50,168 nucleotides of DNA from Sutterella wadsworthensis (lineage in GTDB: Bacteria > Pseudomonadota > Gammaproteobacteria > Burkholderiales > Burkholderiaceae_F), in the NCBI RefSeq assembly GCF_003315195.1, contig NZ_QNRV01000022.1, forward strand, positions 1-50,168, read 5' to 3'. A program made the translations under genes and the position numbers. The notes under the pieces are model-generated. The model had not been told where the DNA came from. It was given only the letters and a program-made list of their open reading frames with translations, and did no database searches. How positions within the stretch are numbered: the stretch's first letter is position 1; each line of letters begins with the position of its first letter. Below, in pieces: positions 1 to 8,336 of the stretch.

Positions 1-3000
1 GGACGAGTAGCCCGCACCGTCCATGACCTTCTTGCCTTCGAAGCGGCCGCCGTTGACGTCGACCCACACGTTGACGCCCTGAGCGCGCTGCGTGATGATG
101 GACGTACGAGCAGCAACGGTGTCAGCCATCTGGTTGACGGCATCCATCGTCACGGCCTGAGCACCCGTCGTGGCGCCGATGGCGGCGACGTCGTTCAGGA
201 TCGTGTTGAGTGTCTGGGTGTTCCACTCATATTTGCCGTTAGAGAATTGCTGGTAGGCAGCAGAAGTCTGCGTCGACACGAGATTGCGGAAGAACACGGC
301 ATTGTCGTTGCCGACATTTTCGCCGTTTTCGTACATGGCATAGATGACGCCGAAGCCGGCGCCAGTGATACCGGACTTAGCCAAATCTGCCTGATCTTCC
401 ATTTCGAAGCTGAGGACGCCTTTTTCGAGATCAGCTTTGTTGGCACCCATCAGCAGATCGCCTTCGTGGACGAGATCTGCATTGATAGAGGTACCCGACG
501 CGGTAGCTGTCAGACTGATCTTGTCGCCGTTCTTAACGTTGTCAACGTAGAGAACGGAGTTGGCATCCATGTAGACAGGATTTACGAAAACCGACTTCTC
601 ACCCGTAGCATCAACCTTAGTTGCATCGACCAAGAGCATCGAGTTGGTACCGATGTTGACGACGTTATTAACAGTACCCTTCGTACCGTTGCCGTCGGCC
701 TTAACGGCGCCTTCGTACTGAACACCCTCAGCGTAGACGACGGAGTTAACGGTCTTGGTATTGATCGAATACTCCTTCTTGGAGGCACTCGTCTTGGCGA
801 GCGTGAAGCCCGTCTTGGCGAAAGCGGCCGTACCGGCGGCGACGTCACTCGTACCGACAGAAACGATCGAGGAGCGGTCAGCTTCAACGGAGGTTCCGCT
901 TGCAGCTTTCTTCACCGCAACAAGGGAAACCGCGGCGGCAGAGCCGTCTTCCTTCCAAGTCGGATCGGCGTAAATGCTGCCGGCAGTAAGTTCACCCACC
1001 GAGAGGGAACCGGCGCTAGCAGAGTCGCCGACATAGACGGTCTGGCCGGATAGGGTGGCAGCTTCGACGGTACCGCCCTGATTGACAAGCATATCGCCAT
1101 CAAGCGTCAAAGTCTTGGCAGCAAGCTTGCCGGTGACCTTGTTGACGTTGTCGAACGAGTAAGCACCATCTGCATAGGTGGCCGTTGCCTTCGAACCAAA
1201 CGTCACAGCGCTGTTGGCAGCAGCGAGTTCGCCGGAGATAAGGGCGGTAGATTCATCATTATTAGCCGCAAACCCAGTCGTAACGTCATAACCCTTGCCA
1301 TCCTTATCATCGGCAATCGAGAGCTTGGCGCCGGAAGCGACTTCAAGACTGTTAATCGTAACGGAACCATTGGCAGTCAGGTCGCCAGACTTGACGTAGA
1401 GGGAGCCTTTCGTAGCATCACTGCCATCACCAATCTGACCGATCTGAGCGCCTTCACCGGTGGTGACGAGTTCGGAGTCAGCGTCAGTAAACGTAATGTT
1501 GCTGAGCTTTGTGACCTTCGGATTGACTTTCGTGTCCGTGTAGGAAACGAGGTTGCCCGTACCAGTCAGCGTAAGACTGACGCCGTCGATTGTGAGGGTC
1601 TTCGCTGTCGTGCTTTCGTCCTGATCGATAGCGCCGTAGATAGCGTCGTGACCTGAGACAGTATCACCACTCTTCACAGTAAGTGACTTGATGGTGTCGT
1701 TGGTCAGACCAGCAACAAGAGCTGTTGAGTCGATCTTGCCGTTTGTAATGGCTGTCTCAACTTCGGTGATCTTGGTTGCGCCGATGTCAATAAGACCCTT
1801 AGAGGAAGTCGCAACTTTACCAGTCAACTCGCCGATCTTGTCCTTTGACACTTCCGTGACGGAACCAAGATCAAGGTCAAGGAGACTGGATGTCTTAAGG
1901 ACAATCGAACCGGTTGTAACCTTACCAGCACCTGTGGTTGTCGTATCGGCACCGATAGTCTTGGTAGTAGCGTCGTACTTCAGACCGAGACCGGTAAGCG
2001 AAGTTGCGAGCGTGCCATCTTCGACGGTGACGGTGTTGGTCGCGGCTGCAGTCTTAAGCGTCGTGACGTTGAGCGTGCCGCCATTGACTTTAGCCGTACC
2101 GGCGTCCTTCACATCGAGGACCGAGAGGGTGACGTCGGCGTCATCGGTTGCGAATGCACCAGCCTTAACCTGCACGGTGTTGAAGGTCTTATCGGCCTCC
2201 TTAATGGTGAACGCACCACCCGTAGCATTGACGATGTAGTTCTGGACTTCAGCGCCGGCAGCAGTGATCTTGCCTTCGAGGGTGATCGTCTTGGCGATCT
2301 CGAGAGCGTCAGCAGGCTTCTGATCAGCAACCGCGACACCGTCAAGACGAGCGTTAAGCGAAGTCTGGAGTTCGCCAGCAGTATTGATCGTCGTCGTGGT
2401 GACGTTGTAGGTCGCGGCATCCAGCGCGGTCGAGAGAACGCCGTCAACTTCAACAGCGGCGGCCGTGATGGTGCCGGCATTTACTGCAGGAGTCCCACCA
2501 ACAGCTTCAATTTTCGGCAGGTTCGTCAGCGTACCGCTAACCTTGATCTTGCCGTTTGTACCGGTGATATCACCCTGGTTCTGGAGAGAAGCGCCTTCAG
2601 CAACGACGAGGGAGGCAGTCGCGGAGTCAGCGAGATTGATCGTAGCGCCGGAAGCGTTGGAGCCTTCGCCTGTGAGGGAGAATTCACCGTCTGTGAGGGT
2701 CACCGTCCCCTGATTGGTGAGCTTGCCGACAGAGAACTTACCGGCGCCGAGCTCGAAAGTGCTAGCGTTCGTGTTCTTAACAACCGTGAGGGAAGAGGCT
2801 TCAACAGCGTTCTCGGCGTTGTTTGTCAGAGTGAAGGAACCTGCATCCGTTTCCTTTTCTTTTGTGCTGCCAACGGTAATGTCGCCGAGGGTGACGACGG
2901 CGAACTTCTTGTTGCCGGCATCTTCGTCCGAAACCGTAAGTCCGCCCTTTTTACCAGCACCGATGGTGGTAGTAGCAGCCTTCAGGGCACCCTTGACGGT

Positions 3001-4134
3001 AGTAACTTCATCTTCAACCGTGAGAGCCTTGACGTCAACAGTGCTGCCGTAGGCGATGGTGTTGGAAGTGCTACCCGTGATAACGACCTGATTGGTTTCC
3101 TTGGCCGTATCCGAATCCGTAATGCGAGTACCGAACTTCAAAGAATCAGCAGTGATATTGCCGCTAATAGTATTGTCGGCGGATTCGATGAAGAGGCGGC
3201 CGGCGGAAGCGGTGTAGTCGGCCTTAAAGTCAACTTTCGCATCATCTTTGAAGGTCAGGTCACCCGTATTGGCGATCGAGACCTCTTTCCCAACGGTCAC
3301 GCCGGTCTTGCCGGTAACCGTCATCGTGCCGGCATTGGTGATCGTACCCTTGTTGAACGCAACGGTCTCTTTAGCCGTTACATTGAGCGTAACATCAGCG
3401 GCATTGTCGAAATCGTAAGCAAAACCAGGGTTGGTGACACTGGTTTCTCCCTTGTCGCCGACAGGGTCAGGAGCAACGCCGAATGCGAGATTCTTGCCGG
3501 TGATCGTAGCGGTACCGGCCACCTTATTGGCAGCGGTGCTGGAGCCTTCGATGGTACCGGTCTTAAGCGTGCCTTCCTTGATCGTGAGATCATTCGAGTC
3601 GGCGCCGATCGTCACGTCGCCCTTCGTGCCGTTAGATGCAGCGTTGTAGATGTTGAGGTTCAGGTCGAGCTTGGAGAAGGTTCCTGCAATCGCTGTGTAG
3701 GAGGCGCCGTTTACGGTACCCGATTTTGCAACGCTGTTGAGAGTAATCGTACCGTTGGCCTTCTTGGCATCGGTATCAGCGGCAATCGTCCCGTTAAAGG
3801 TCGTACCGTTGATGATCAGTTCGCCGCCGCTAAGCGTATAGGCTCCGGTAACGGTATCGTCCTTCGTCAGCGTACCGGTCGTGTCATCAGACTTCGTACC
3901 GACAACACCAGACGGTGTGTTGCCGTCAGCATTCACTGTCAAAGAAGCACCAGAGCCGATTTCAGCGGAAACATACTCCGCAGCCGAAGCCACGCCTGCG
4001 CCGAGAGAGAGCGCAGCGACGGCGGCGGCGATAACGGTCTTTGTACCCTTAGCCTGGACGCTGGATGTGGCTTCGTTAACCACCATCAGCGCACCACGTG
4101 CTTTAGAGAAGACCACCTTGAAATTACGATTCAT
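1..4134 (-). CDS. ESPR-type autotransporter adhesin (C-terminus beyond window)
   Basis: The frame is open without a stop for 1378 codons, from the ATG at 4132-4134 to the window edge, so the gene is truncated by the window. A GGAG Shine-Dalgarno lies 8 nt before the start. The N-terminus (MNRNFKVVFSKARGALMVV) is an extended signal peptide region (ESPR), followed by a hydrophobic core and likely cleavage after VASA near residue 51. The next ~1290 residues are Thr/Gly/Asn/Val-rich, low-complexity passenger sequence (repeated 'GTLTN', 'TGTITN', 'GKLT' patterns) expected to fold as a right-handed beta-helix. The last residues in the window (RAQGVNVWVDVNGGRFEGK) look like the beginning of an autotransporter beta-barrel. 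Type V secretion of a surface adhesin is inferred from the family; ligand and function are unknown. Skp, encoded next door, is a periplasmic chaperone for outer-membrane proteins of this kind. Confidence 0.9.
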   Translation of the reverse strand, partial: MNRNFKVVFSKARGALMVVNEATSSVQAKGTKTVIAAAVAALSLGAGVASAAEYVSAEIGSGASLTVNADGNTPSGVVGTKSDDTTGTLTKDDTVTGAYTLSGGELIINGTTFNGTIAADTDAKKANGTITLNSVAKSGTVNGASYTAIAGTFSKLDLNLNIYNAASNGTKGDVTIGADSNDLTIKEGTLKTGTIEGSSTAANKVAGTATITGKNLAFGVAPDPVGDKGETSVTNPGFAYDFDNAADVTLNVTAKETVAFNKGTITNAGTMTVTGKTGVTVGKEVSIANTGDLTFKDDAKVDFKADYTASAGRLFIESADNTISGNITADSLKFGTRITDSDTAKETNQVVITGSTSNTIAYGSTVDVKALTVEDEVTTVKGALKAATTTIGAGKKGGLTVSDEDAGNKKFAVVTLGDITVGSTKEKETDAGSFTLTNNAENAVEASSLTVVKNTNASTFELGAGKFSVGKLTNQGTVTLTDGEFSLTGEGSNASGATINLADSATASLVVAEGASLQNQGDITGTNGKIKVSGTLTNLPKIEAVGGTPAVNAGTITAAAVEVDGVLSTALDAATYNVTTTTINTAGELQTSLNARLDGVAVADQKPADALEIAKTITLEGKITAAGAEVQNYIVNATGGAFTIKEADKTFNTVQVKAGAFATDDADVTLSVLDVKDAGTAKVNGGTLNVTTLKTAAATNTVTVEDGTLATSLTGLGLKYDATTKTIGADTTTTGAGKVTTGSIVLKTSSLLDLDLGSVTEVSKDKIGELTGKVATSSKGLIDIGATKITEVETAITNGKIDSTALVAGLTNDTIKSLTVKSGDTVSGHDAIYGAIDQDESTTAKTLTIDGVSLTLTGTGNLVSYTDTKVNPKVTKLSNITFTDADSELVTTGEGAQIGQIGDGSDATKGSLYVKSGDLTANGSVTINSLEVASGAKLSIADDKDGKGYDVTTGFAANNDESTALISGELAAANSAVTFGSKATATYADGAYSFDNVNKVTGKLAAKTLTLDGDMLVNQGGTVEAATLSGQTVYVGDSASAGSLSVGELTAGSIYADPTWKEDGSAAAVSLVAVKKAASGTSVEADRSSIVSVGTSDVAAGTAAFAKTGFTLAKTSASKKEYSINTKTVNSVVYAEGVQYEGAVKADGNGTKGTVNNVVNIGTNSMLLVDATKVDATGEKSVFVNPVYMDANSVLYVDNVKNGDKISLTATASGTSINADLVHEGDLLMGANKADLEKGVLSFEMEDQADLAKSGITGAGFGVIYAMYENGENVGNDNAVFFRNLVSTQTSAAYQQFSNGKYEWNTQTLNTILNDVAAIGATTGAQAVTMDAVNQMADTVAARTSIITQRAQGVNVWVDVNGGRFEGKKVMDGAGYSS

Positions 4135-4825
4135 TCTTTTACTCCAAGAATAATGAGGTTCTTTCTGCATCAGCGTTTACGCGCCATAAACGGAACAAGT
4201 GCGCGAAGCACTGACGGGAGTGTAGGAATGGATGTGTCAACATCATGGGGGGGGGTAAACCCTATGATGAATTTTTGAAAACGTTCTAAATGCGTAAACT
4301 TTAATGATTGGAATGGGTAGTGTTAACGCTTAAATAATGCAGTTTGCTCATATGCAACACTCAGATAAAACGTTGTAAACATGTGACTGCTGTATGCGAT
4401 TTCTTACTTCGGGGCATGCCTTTGCAATGTAAACAAACCGGAGCTCCTCAAGCTAGGGAAGTCTCCACAAAATAATCGTAAACGCCCCATCGCTTCATGC
4501 TGGCGGCAAAACAATGGGGCGATTTGCATAAAACCGCCCGCTGTGAGCCTCGCTGATCCGCTTCTATGCTTACTCGTACTGGTTACGTTCTGCACAATTC
4601 CTCGGGAGCCATGTCGCAAAGTCAAAGTCTTCAAAGACTTCGATGAGGTGAGGAGAAAAGGTCCCATCGTTTTGCCGCCTGTTTTCATGCAGTGCACGAA
4701 AAGGTCAGCAAAAAATACTTTTCTTGCTGCTCCCCAGGTTTGTGCTTCCAAGATCTTCCTCAACTGAGCAATTCACCTACACTACAATGCGGTTCAGATA
4801 TGTTTCCATCCATATAGAGGCATCC
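4135..4825. other. Intergenic region between autotransporter and skp
   Basis: This 690-base divergent region has no convincing gene. It holds the poly-G tract (4247-4255), a TTGACA hexamer on the minus strand (TGTCAA at 4235-4240) upstream of the autotransporter, and a 7-bp inverted repeat (AAGTCTT at 4625-4631, AAGACTT at 4634-4640). A TACAAT hexamer at 4783-4788 could be the -10 of skp, but I see no good -35 at the right distance. Short frames on both strands at 4404-4767 have no coding character. Confidence 0.6.
4247..4255. repeat. Nine-base poly-G (poly-C on gene strand) homopolymer tract
   Basis: Nine consecutive G on the plus strand, read as C9 by the autotransporter gene, 113-121 bp upstream of its ATG and 6 bp upstream of a TTGACA hexamer on the same strand. 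Poly-G/C runs of this length upstream of surface-protein genes are known to change length by slipped-strand mispairing and alter transcription. Phase variation here is inferred. Confidence 0.6.
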
Positions 4826-5371
4826 ATGACGCATTCGCTTCGTCTCTTCTCTGCAGCGGCGCTTACAGCAGCCGTCTGTGCTGTCGGCATCGCATCAGCT
4901 TCGTCGGCCGCAGCGGCCGCGGAACTCAAAATTGGTGTCGTCAATATGGAACGTATTCTTCGGGAGTCAAAGACTGCCATTGAAGCAAGCGACCGTTTGA
5001 ATGCCGAGGGCCAGCGTCGTCAGGAAGAAATTGAAGGCATCAGCCGTCGATTTAAGAGCCGTCTCGAACGCTTTGAGAAAGATGCCCCTGCGATGGATGA
5101 GACGACTCGCCTGCAGGAGCGTCGGGCACTCGCGGAAATGGAGCGCGACGTGACGCGCCGCAGTCGTGAGGCGCGTGAGGAGTTCAACCAGCGCCGCAAT
5201 GAAGAAGTGCTCCTGCTGCAAAACCGTGCCGGACGCCTAGTGCAGGATCTCGCCAAACGCGAGAAGTTCGATCTTGTACTTTATGAGTACTTCTATGCCA
5301 GTGATCGGATCGACCTCACGAAGCGCGTGATTGACTTGCTCGATGCTTCATCGGACGCTCGAAAGAAATAA
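4826..5371 (+). CDS. skp: Skp/OmpH-family periplasmic chaperone
   Basis: A 181-aa protein. The ATG at 4826 is preferred over an upstream in-frame ATG because AGAGG lies 5 nt before it and it begins a clean signal peptide (MTHSLRLFSAAALTAAVCAV..., Ala-rich up to ASSAAAAA). The mature part starts with LKIGVVNMERILRESKTA, the conserved OmpH/Skp opening, followed by a long charged helical stretch rich in Arg/Glu (about residues 60-150) that forms the Skp tentacles, and a C-terminal strand (FDLVLYEYFYASDRIDLT). Skp binds unfolded outer-membrane proteins in the periplasm. It lies directly before lpxD as in other betaproteobacteria, but bamA, normally immediately upstream, is not here. Confidence 0.9.
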   Translation: MTHSLRLFSAAALTAAVCAVGIASASSAAAAAELKIGVVNMERILRESKTAIEASDRLNAEGQRRQEEIEGISRRFKSRLERFEKDAPAMDETTRLQERRALAEMERDVTRRSREAREEFNQRRNEEVLLLQNRAGRLVQDLAKREKFDLVLYEYFYASDRIDLTKRVIDLLDASSDARKK

Positions 5372-5508
5372 AACTGCAGGAGATGAGACCATAAGGGATC
5401 ATCATCATCCGTCCTCGACGGGCGGCTTGGCCGTTTAGTCTCGGATTCAGAACCGGGACTTTCGACAAGTCTTCAGCCTATTTATTTGAATAAAGGATTT
5501 TCATCATC

Positions 5509-6612
5509 ATGATGCAGACTGCCCAAATGCTGCTTTCCGAACTCGTCGACAAGGTTTCGAAGTGCTCAAAAAACCGCTTGGAAATGCAGATGGTTGGGGC
5601 GGATGTTGCGGTTTCCCGCTTTATGTCTCCCGCGGAAGCAGGCGAGGGCGATATGAGCTTTCTGACCGATCCGCGCTACGCAGAGGCCATGAAGGCGACA
5701 AAAGCCGCAGCGATTGTGCTTCGTGAACGTGATGCCAAGGCTCTTTTTGGTGAGGAGCTCCCGAACCGCACGATGCTCTTGTGCGACGATCCGTATGCCT
5801 TCTTTGCTTTTGCCTCGCAAATCTTCTATCCGGTAAAGCGCAGCCCCGGCATCCATCCGCGTGCTTTCGTGGAGGAGAGCGCCTTTGTCGATCCGACTGC
5901 TTCCATTGAGCCGATGGCAGTGGTGCAGGCTGGTGCCAAAGTAGGGGCCAACACACTCATCAGCGCTGGGGCCTATATTGGGGAAGACTGCGACATCGGC
6001 AGGGACTGCGTCATTTATCCCAATGCTGTCCTGCAGGCCGGCACAGTTGTCGGCGACGGCAGTGTCGTGCAGCCCGGCGCCGTATTGGGGGGTGACGGTT
6101 TCGGATTCGCACCCTTTAAGGGCGAGTGGATCAAGATCCCGCAGCGCGGCCGCACGGTATTGGGCGCTGACGTTGAAATCGGCGCCAACACGACGATCGA
6201 TCGCGGCGCGATTGATGACACCTTTGTGGGTGAAGGCACAAAGCTTGACAATCAGATTCAGCTCGGCCACAACGTCCGCGTCGGCAAGCACTGCGTAATG
6301 GCTTCTTGCGTGGGGATCGCCGGCTCTACGACGGTGGGCGACCATGTCATGGTGGGCGGCGCCGCGATGATCAACGGCCACATTGAAATACCCTCGGGTT
6401 CAGCGGTGGGGCCGGCAACTGCCATTACGGGCTGGGGCAAGGAGCCTAAACAGTTGACGGGCTTCTTCCCGGCGCTCTCCAAGCGCGACTTCGTTCGTGC
6501 GGCGGCGCTGACTGCGCGGCTTCCCGAGATGCGCGAAGAGCTCAAAAATCTGCAAAAACAGGTCGCGCAGCTCGCCGAGCTAATCCAAAAGGCAGAAGCG
6601 GCGGATCGCTGA
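5509..6612 (+). CDS. lpxD: UDP-3-O-acylglucosamine N-acyltransferase LpxD
   Basis: A 367-aa cytoplasmic enzyme catalysing the third step of lipid A synthesis: transfer of a hydroxyacyl chain from ACP to the 2-amino group of UDP-3-O-acyl-glucosamine. The N-terminal domain (~1-110) contains the family segment MSFLTDPRYAEAMKAT; residues ~115-320 are hexapeptide repeats of a left-handed beta-helix. GGDGFGFAPFKGEWIKIPQ and NQIQLGHNVRVGKHC are LpxD hallmarks, and His254 in QLGHNV is the expected catalytic base. A C-terminal helix (MREELKNLQKQVAQLAELI) completes the trimer interface. Two ATGs are adjacent (5509, 5512); AAAGGA lies about 9 nt upstream. It is followed by fabZ after 129 bp. Confidence 0.96.
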   Translation: MMQTAQMLLSELVDKVSKCSKNRLEMQMVGADVAVSRFMSPAEAGEGDMSFLTDPRYAEAMKATKAAAIVLRERDAKALFGEELPNRTMLLCDDPYAFFAFASQIFYPVKRSPGIHPRAFVEESAFVDPTASIEPMAVVQAGAKVGANTLISAGAYIGEDCDIGRDCVIYPNAVLQAGTVVGDGSVVQPGAVLGGDGFGFAPFKGEWIKIPQRGRTVLGADVEIGANTTIDRGAIDDTFVGEGTKLDNQIQLGHNVRVGKHCVMASCVGIAGSTTVGDHVMVGGAAMINGHIEIPSGSAVGPATAITGWGKEPKQLTGFFPALSKRDFVRAAALTARLPEMREELKNLQKQVAQLAELIQKAEAADR

Positions 6613-6741
6613 AAGAGCGACAATTACAGGCACTCTTTTGGCCGCGTCGGGGAAATGCACTTGTGATGTGGTATTTTCCCGCCGGTTCTGCACTAAGCTT
6701 CCCCAATTTATTCATCTACAGACCCGCAAGGAAACGTATTC

Positions 6742-7209
6742 ATGCCGAAGAGCTTGAACATTCAGGACATCATGGAGATGCTCCCGCATCGTTTTCCGTT
6801 CCTGCTGATCGACCGGGTGGTTGAGCTCTCTGATGAACTCGACCGCGTGGTGGCGATCAAGAACGTGACGATGAACGAGCCGCAGTTCACCGGTCACTTC
6901 CCACAGGCTCCGGTCATGCCGGGGGTTCTCATTGTGGAGGCGATGGCTCAGGCCTGTGCCATCATTGCGCTTTCCCGCATTCCCGAAGAAGTGCGCAAAA
7001 AGAGCCTCTTTTATTTTGCCGGCATTGACAATGCCCGCTTCAAGCGCATCGTGCAGCCTGGCGATCAGCTCGTGATCGAAGGCAAGTTCATTCGTTCGAA
7101 GATGGGTATGGGTTGGTTTGAAGCGGTCGCCCGTGTGGACGGTCAGGTAGCCTGTCAGGCGTCGATGATGTGCGCTTGCCGTGAACCCCCCAAACATGCA
7201 AACGAATAA
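6742..7209 (+). CDS. fabZ: 3-hydroxyacyl-[ACP] dehydratase FabZ
   Basis: A 155-aa hot-dog-fold dehydratase of type II fatty acid synthesis, converting 3-hydroxyacyl-ACP to trans-2-enoyl-ACP. It competes with LpxA/LpxD for hydroxyacyl-ACP, which explains its place between them. The sequence shows MLPHRFPFLLIDRV and GHFPQAPVMPGVLIVEAMAQ, with catalytic His52 and Glu66, and FAGIDNARFKRIVQPGDQL typical of FabZ. An AAGGAA Shine-Dalgarno lies about 8 nt before the ATG. The length is normal for the family. A strong terminator follows at 7272-7323, so transcription into lpxA may need a separate promoter. Confidence 0.96.
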   Translation: MPKSLNIQDIMEMLPHRFPFLLIDRVVELSDELDRVVAIKNVTMNEPQFTGHFPQAPVMPGVLIVEAMAQACAIIALSRIPEEVRKKSLFYFAGIDNARFKRIVQPGDQLVIEGKFIRSKMGMGWFEAVARVDGQVACQASMMCACREPPKHANE

Positions 7210-7215
7210 GGAAAG

Positions 7216-7259
7216 GCTCCGGCGGTAAGTTCGCCTCCAAAGGCGAGTACAGACGGAGC
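7216..7259 (+). other. Nested hairpin after fabZ
   Basis: Outer arms GCTCCG (7216-7221) and CGGAGC (7254-7259) enclose an inner hairpin with arms TCGCCT (7231-7236) and AGGCGA (7241-7246). It begins just past the fabZ stop and is followed 12 bases later by the terminator. It could be a 3'-UTR element or part of a small RNA released from the fabZ transcript; function unknown. Confidence 0.45.
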
Positions 7260-7271
7260 ATTTCGATCGAG

Positions 7272-7323
7272 CGGCGCTGGGCAGTTTCCCAATGGAAGCT
7301 GCACTGCGCCGTTTTTCGTTTTT
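7272..7323 (+). terminator. Rho-independent terminator between fabZ and lpxA
   Basis: Arms CGGCGC (7272-7277) and GCGCCG (7306-7311), with internal pairing GCAG/CTGC and TCC/GGA, are followed by TTTTT and a second T5 run up to 7323. It is placed to end transcripts from skp-lpxD-fabZ, splitting the lipid A block into two transcription units. Confidence 0.8.
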
Positions 7324-7375
7324 CTGCACTTGTGACCGATTGCAGGCCCTTCAGTTTCCCCTAGAGGCTTGTCCG

Positions 7376-7510
7376 TATAATCACGAGATACAGTTGTCGT
7401 GCGAAGTGTCGTGCACTCTAAGCGGCTGCAGTGCGGTCGTCGGCAGTGAACCTGAGTAATCAGGCAAACGACGCACGATTCATCCTTCCTAACCACAAAG
7501 GATTCTTTTC
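7376..7510 (+). promoter_or_regulatory. lpxA promoter (-10 TATAAT) and hairpin-rich leader
   Basis: A perfect TATAAT at 7376-7381 lies between the fabZ terminator and lpxA; the -35 is weak. The predicted ~120-nt leader before the lpxA ATG contains stem-loops: CACGA...TCGTG (from 7382), CCTGA-gtaa-TCAGG near 7451-7464, and flanking GTCGT/ACGAC arms. An AAAGGA Shine-Dalgarno sits at the end. Leader-mediated control of lpxA is an inference from this structure. Confidence 0.5.
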
Positions 7511-8299
7511 ATGACCCAGATTCATCCGAGCGCAATCGTCGATTCTCAGGCAGAACTTGCCGAAGACGTCGTGGTCGGTCCTTTCTGTCTGGTCGGTCCC
7601 AAGGTGTGCATCGGCGCGGGTACGGTCCTGCGCAGCCATGTTGTGGTGGAGGGCTCCACTACGATCGGCGCACGCAATGTGATCTACGCGGGAGCGAGTA
7701 TTGGCTGCCATCCGCAGGACAAAAAGTACCGCGGCGAGGATACGCGTCTGGTGGTGGGTGACGACAACGTGATTCGCGAAAACTGCACGATGTCGATCGG
7801 CACTATTCAGGATCAGGGCTTAACGACTGTCGGCAGCCGCAATCTCTTTATGGCCAATGCCCATGTGGCGCACGACTGTCAGGTCGGCAGCGACGTGATT
7901 TTGGCCAATAATGTGGCTTTGGGCGGTCATGTCATTGTCGGCGACCACGCCATTCTCGGCGGACAGTCCGCAGCGCATCAGTTCGTGCGCATCGGTGCTT
8001 ATGCCATGGTTGGCGGCGCTGCGGGCGTGCTCCAGGATGTGCCGCCCTTTGTGATGGCTCATCTCAACCCGGCCAAAGCCGCGGGGCTCAATCTTGTGGG
8101 ACTGCGCCGCGCGGGATTTACCGATGAACAGCTCCGTGCGCTGCGCAAGGCCTATGGACATTTCTATCGTGAACAGCTAACGGTGAAAGAAGCTGTGCCG
8201 CTTATTGAAGCTTTAAAGAGTGACTACCCGGGGGCGTCTGATGCGCTTCAGCTCTTTATTGACTTCGTCACAACTACCCAACGCGGCTGTGTCCGTTGA
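7511..8299 (+). CDS. lpxA: UDP-N-acetylglucosamine acyltransferase LpxA
   Basis: A 262-aa cytoplasmic trimeric acyltransferase for the first step of lipid A synthesis, O-acylation of UDP-GlcNAc with hydroxyacyl-ACP. The N-terminus (HPSAIVDSQAELAEDVVVGP) begins the hexapeptide-repeat beta-helix; SIGCHPQDKKYRGEDTRL is diagnostic for LpxA. FMANAHVAHDCQVG contains the catalytic His121, and QFVRIGAYAMVGG and GLNLVGLRRAGF are conserved. The C-terminal ~70 residues form the helical domain. The length is normal. AAAGGA precedes the ATG by about 9 nt. lpxB follows after 37 bp. Confidence 0.96.
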   Translation: MTQIHPSAIVDSQAELAEDVVVGPFCLVGPKVCIGAGTVLRSHVVVEGSTTIGARNVIYAGASIGCHPQDKKYRGEDTRLVVGDDNVIRENCTMSIGTIQDQGLTTVGSRNLFMANAHVAHDCQVGSDVILANNVALGGHVIVGDHAILGGQSAAHQFVRIGAYAMVGGAAGVLQDVPPFVMAHLNPAKAAGLNLVGLRRAGFTDEQLRALRKAYGHFYREQLTVKEAVPLIEALKSDYPGASDALQLFIDFVTTTQRGCVR

Positions 8300-8336
8300 A
8301 CTTCAAAGTTAAGAACACTTCCTAGGAGACCCCATT

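Noticed and set aside
247-1053. Long plus-strand open frame inside the autotransporter gene
   Set aside because: It is the exact complement frame of the autotransporter codons; the minus-strand reading has a signal peptide, passenger repeats and barrel onset, and this one has no Shine-Dalgarno or family features.
4404-4767. Overlapping short frames on both strands upstream of skp
   Set aside because: Both lack a ribosome binding site, have no coding character and resemble nothing; the region is better explained as divergent promoter DNA.
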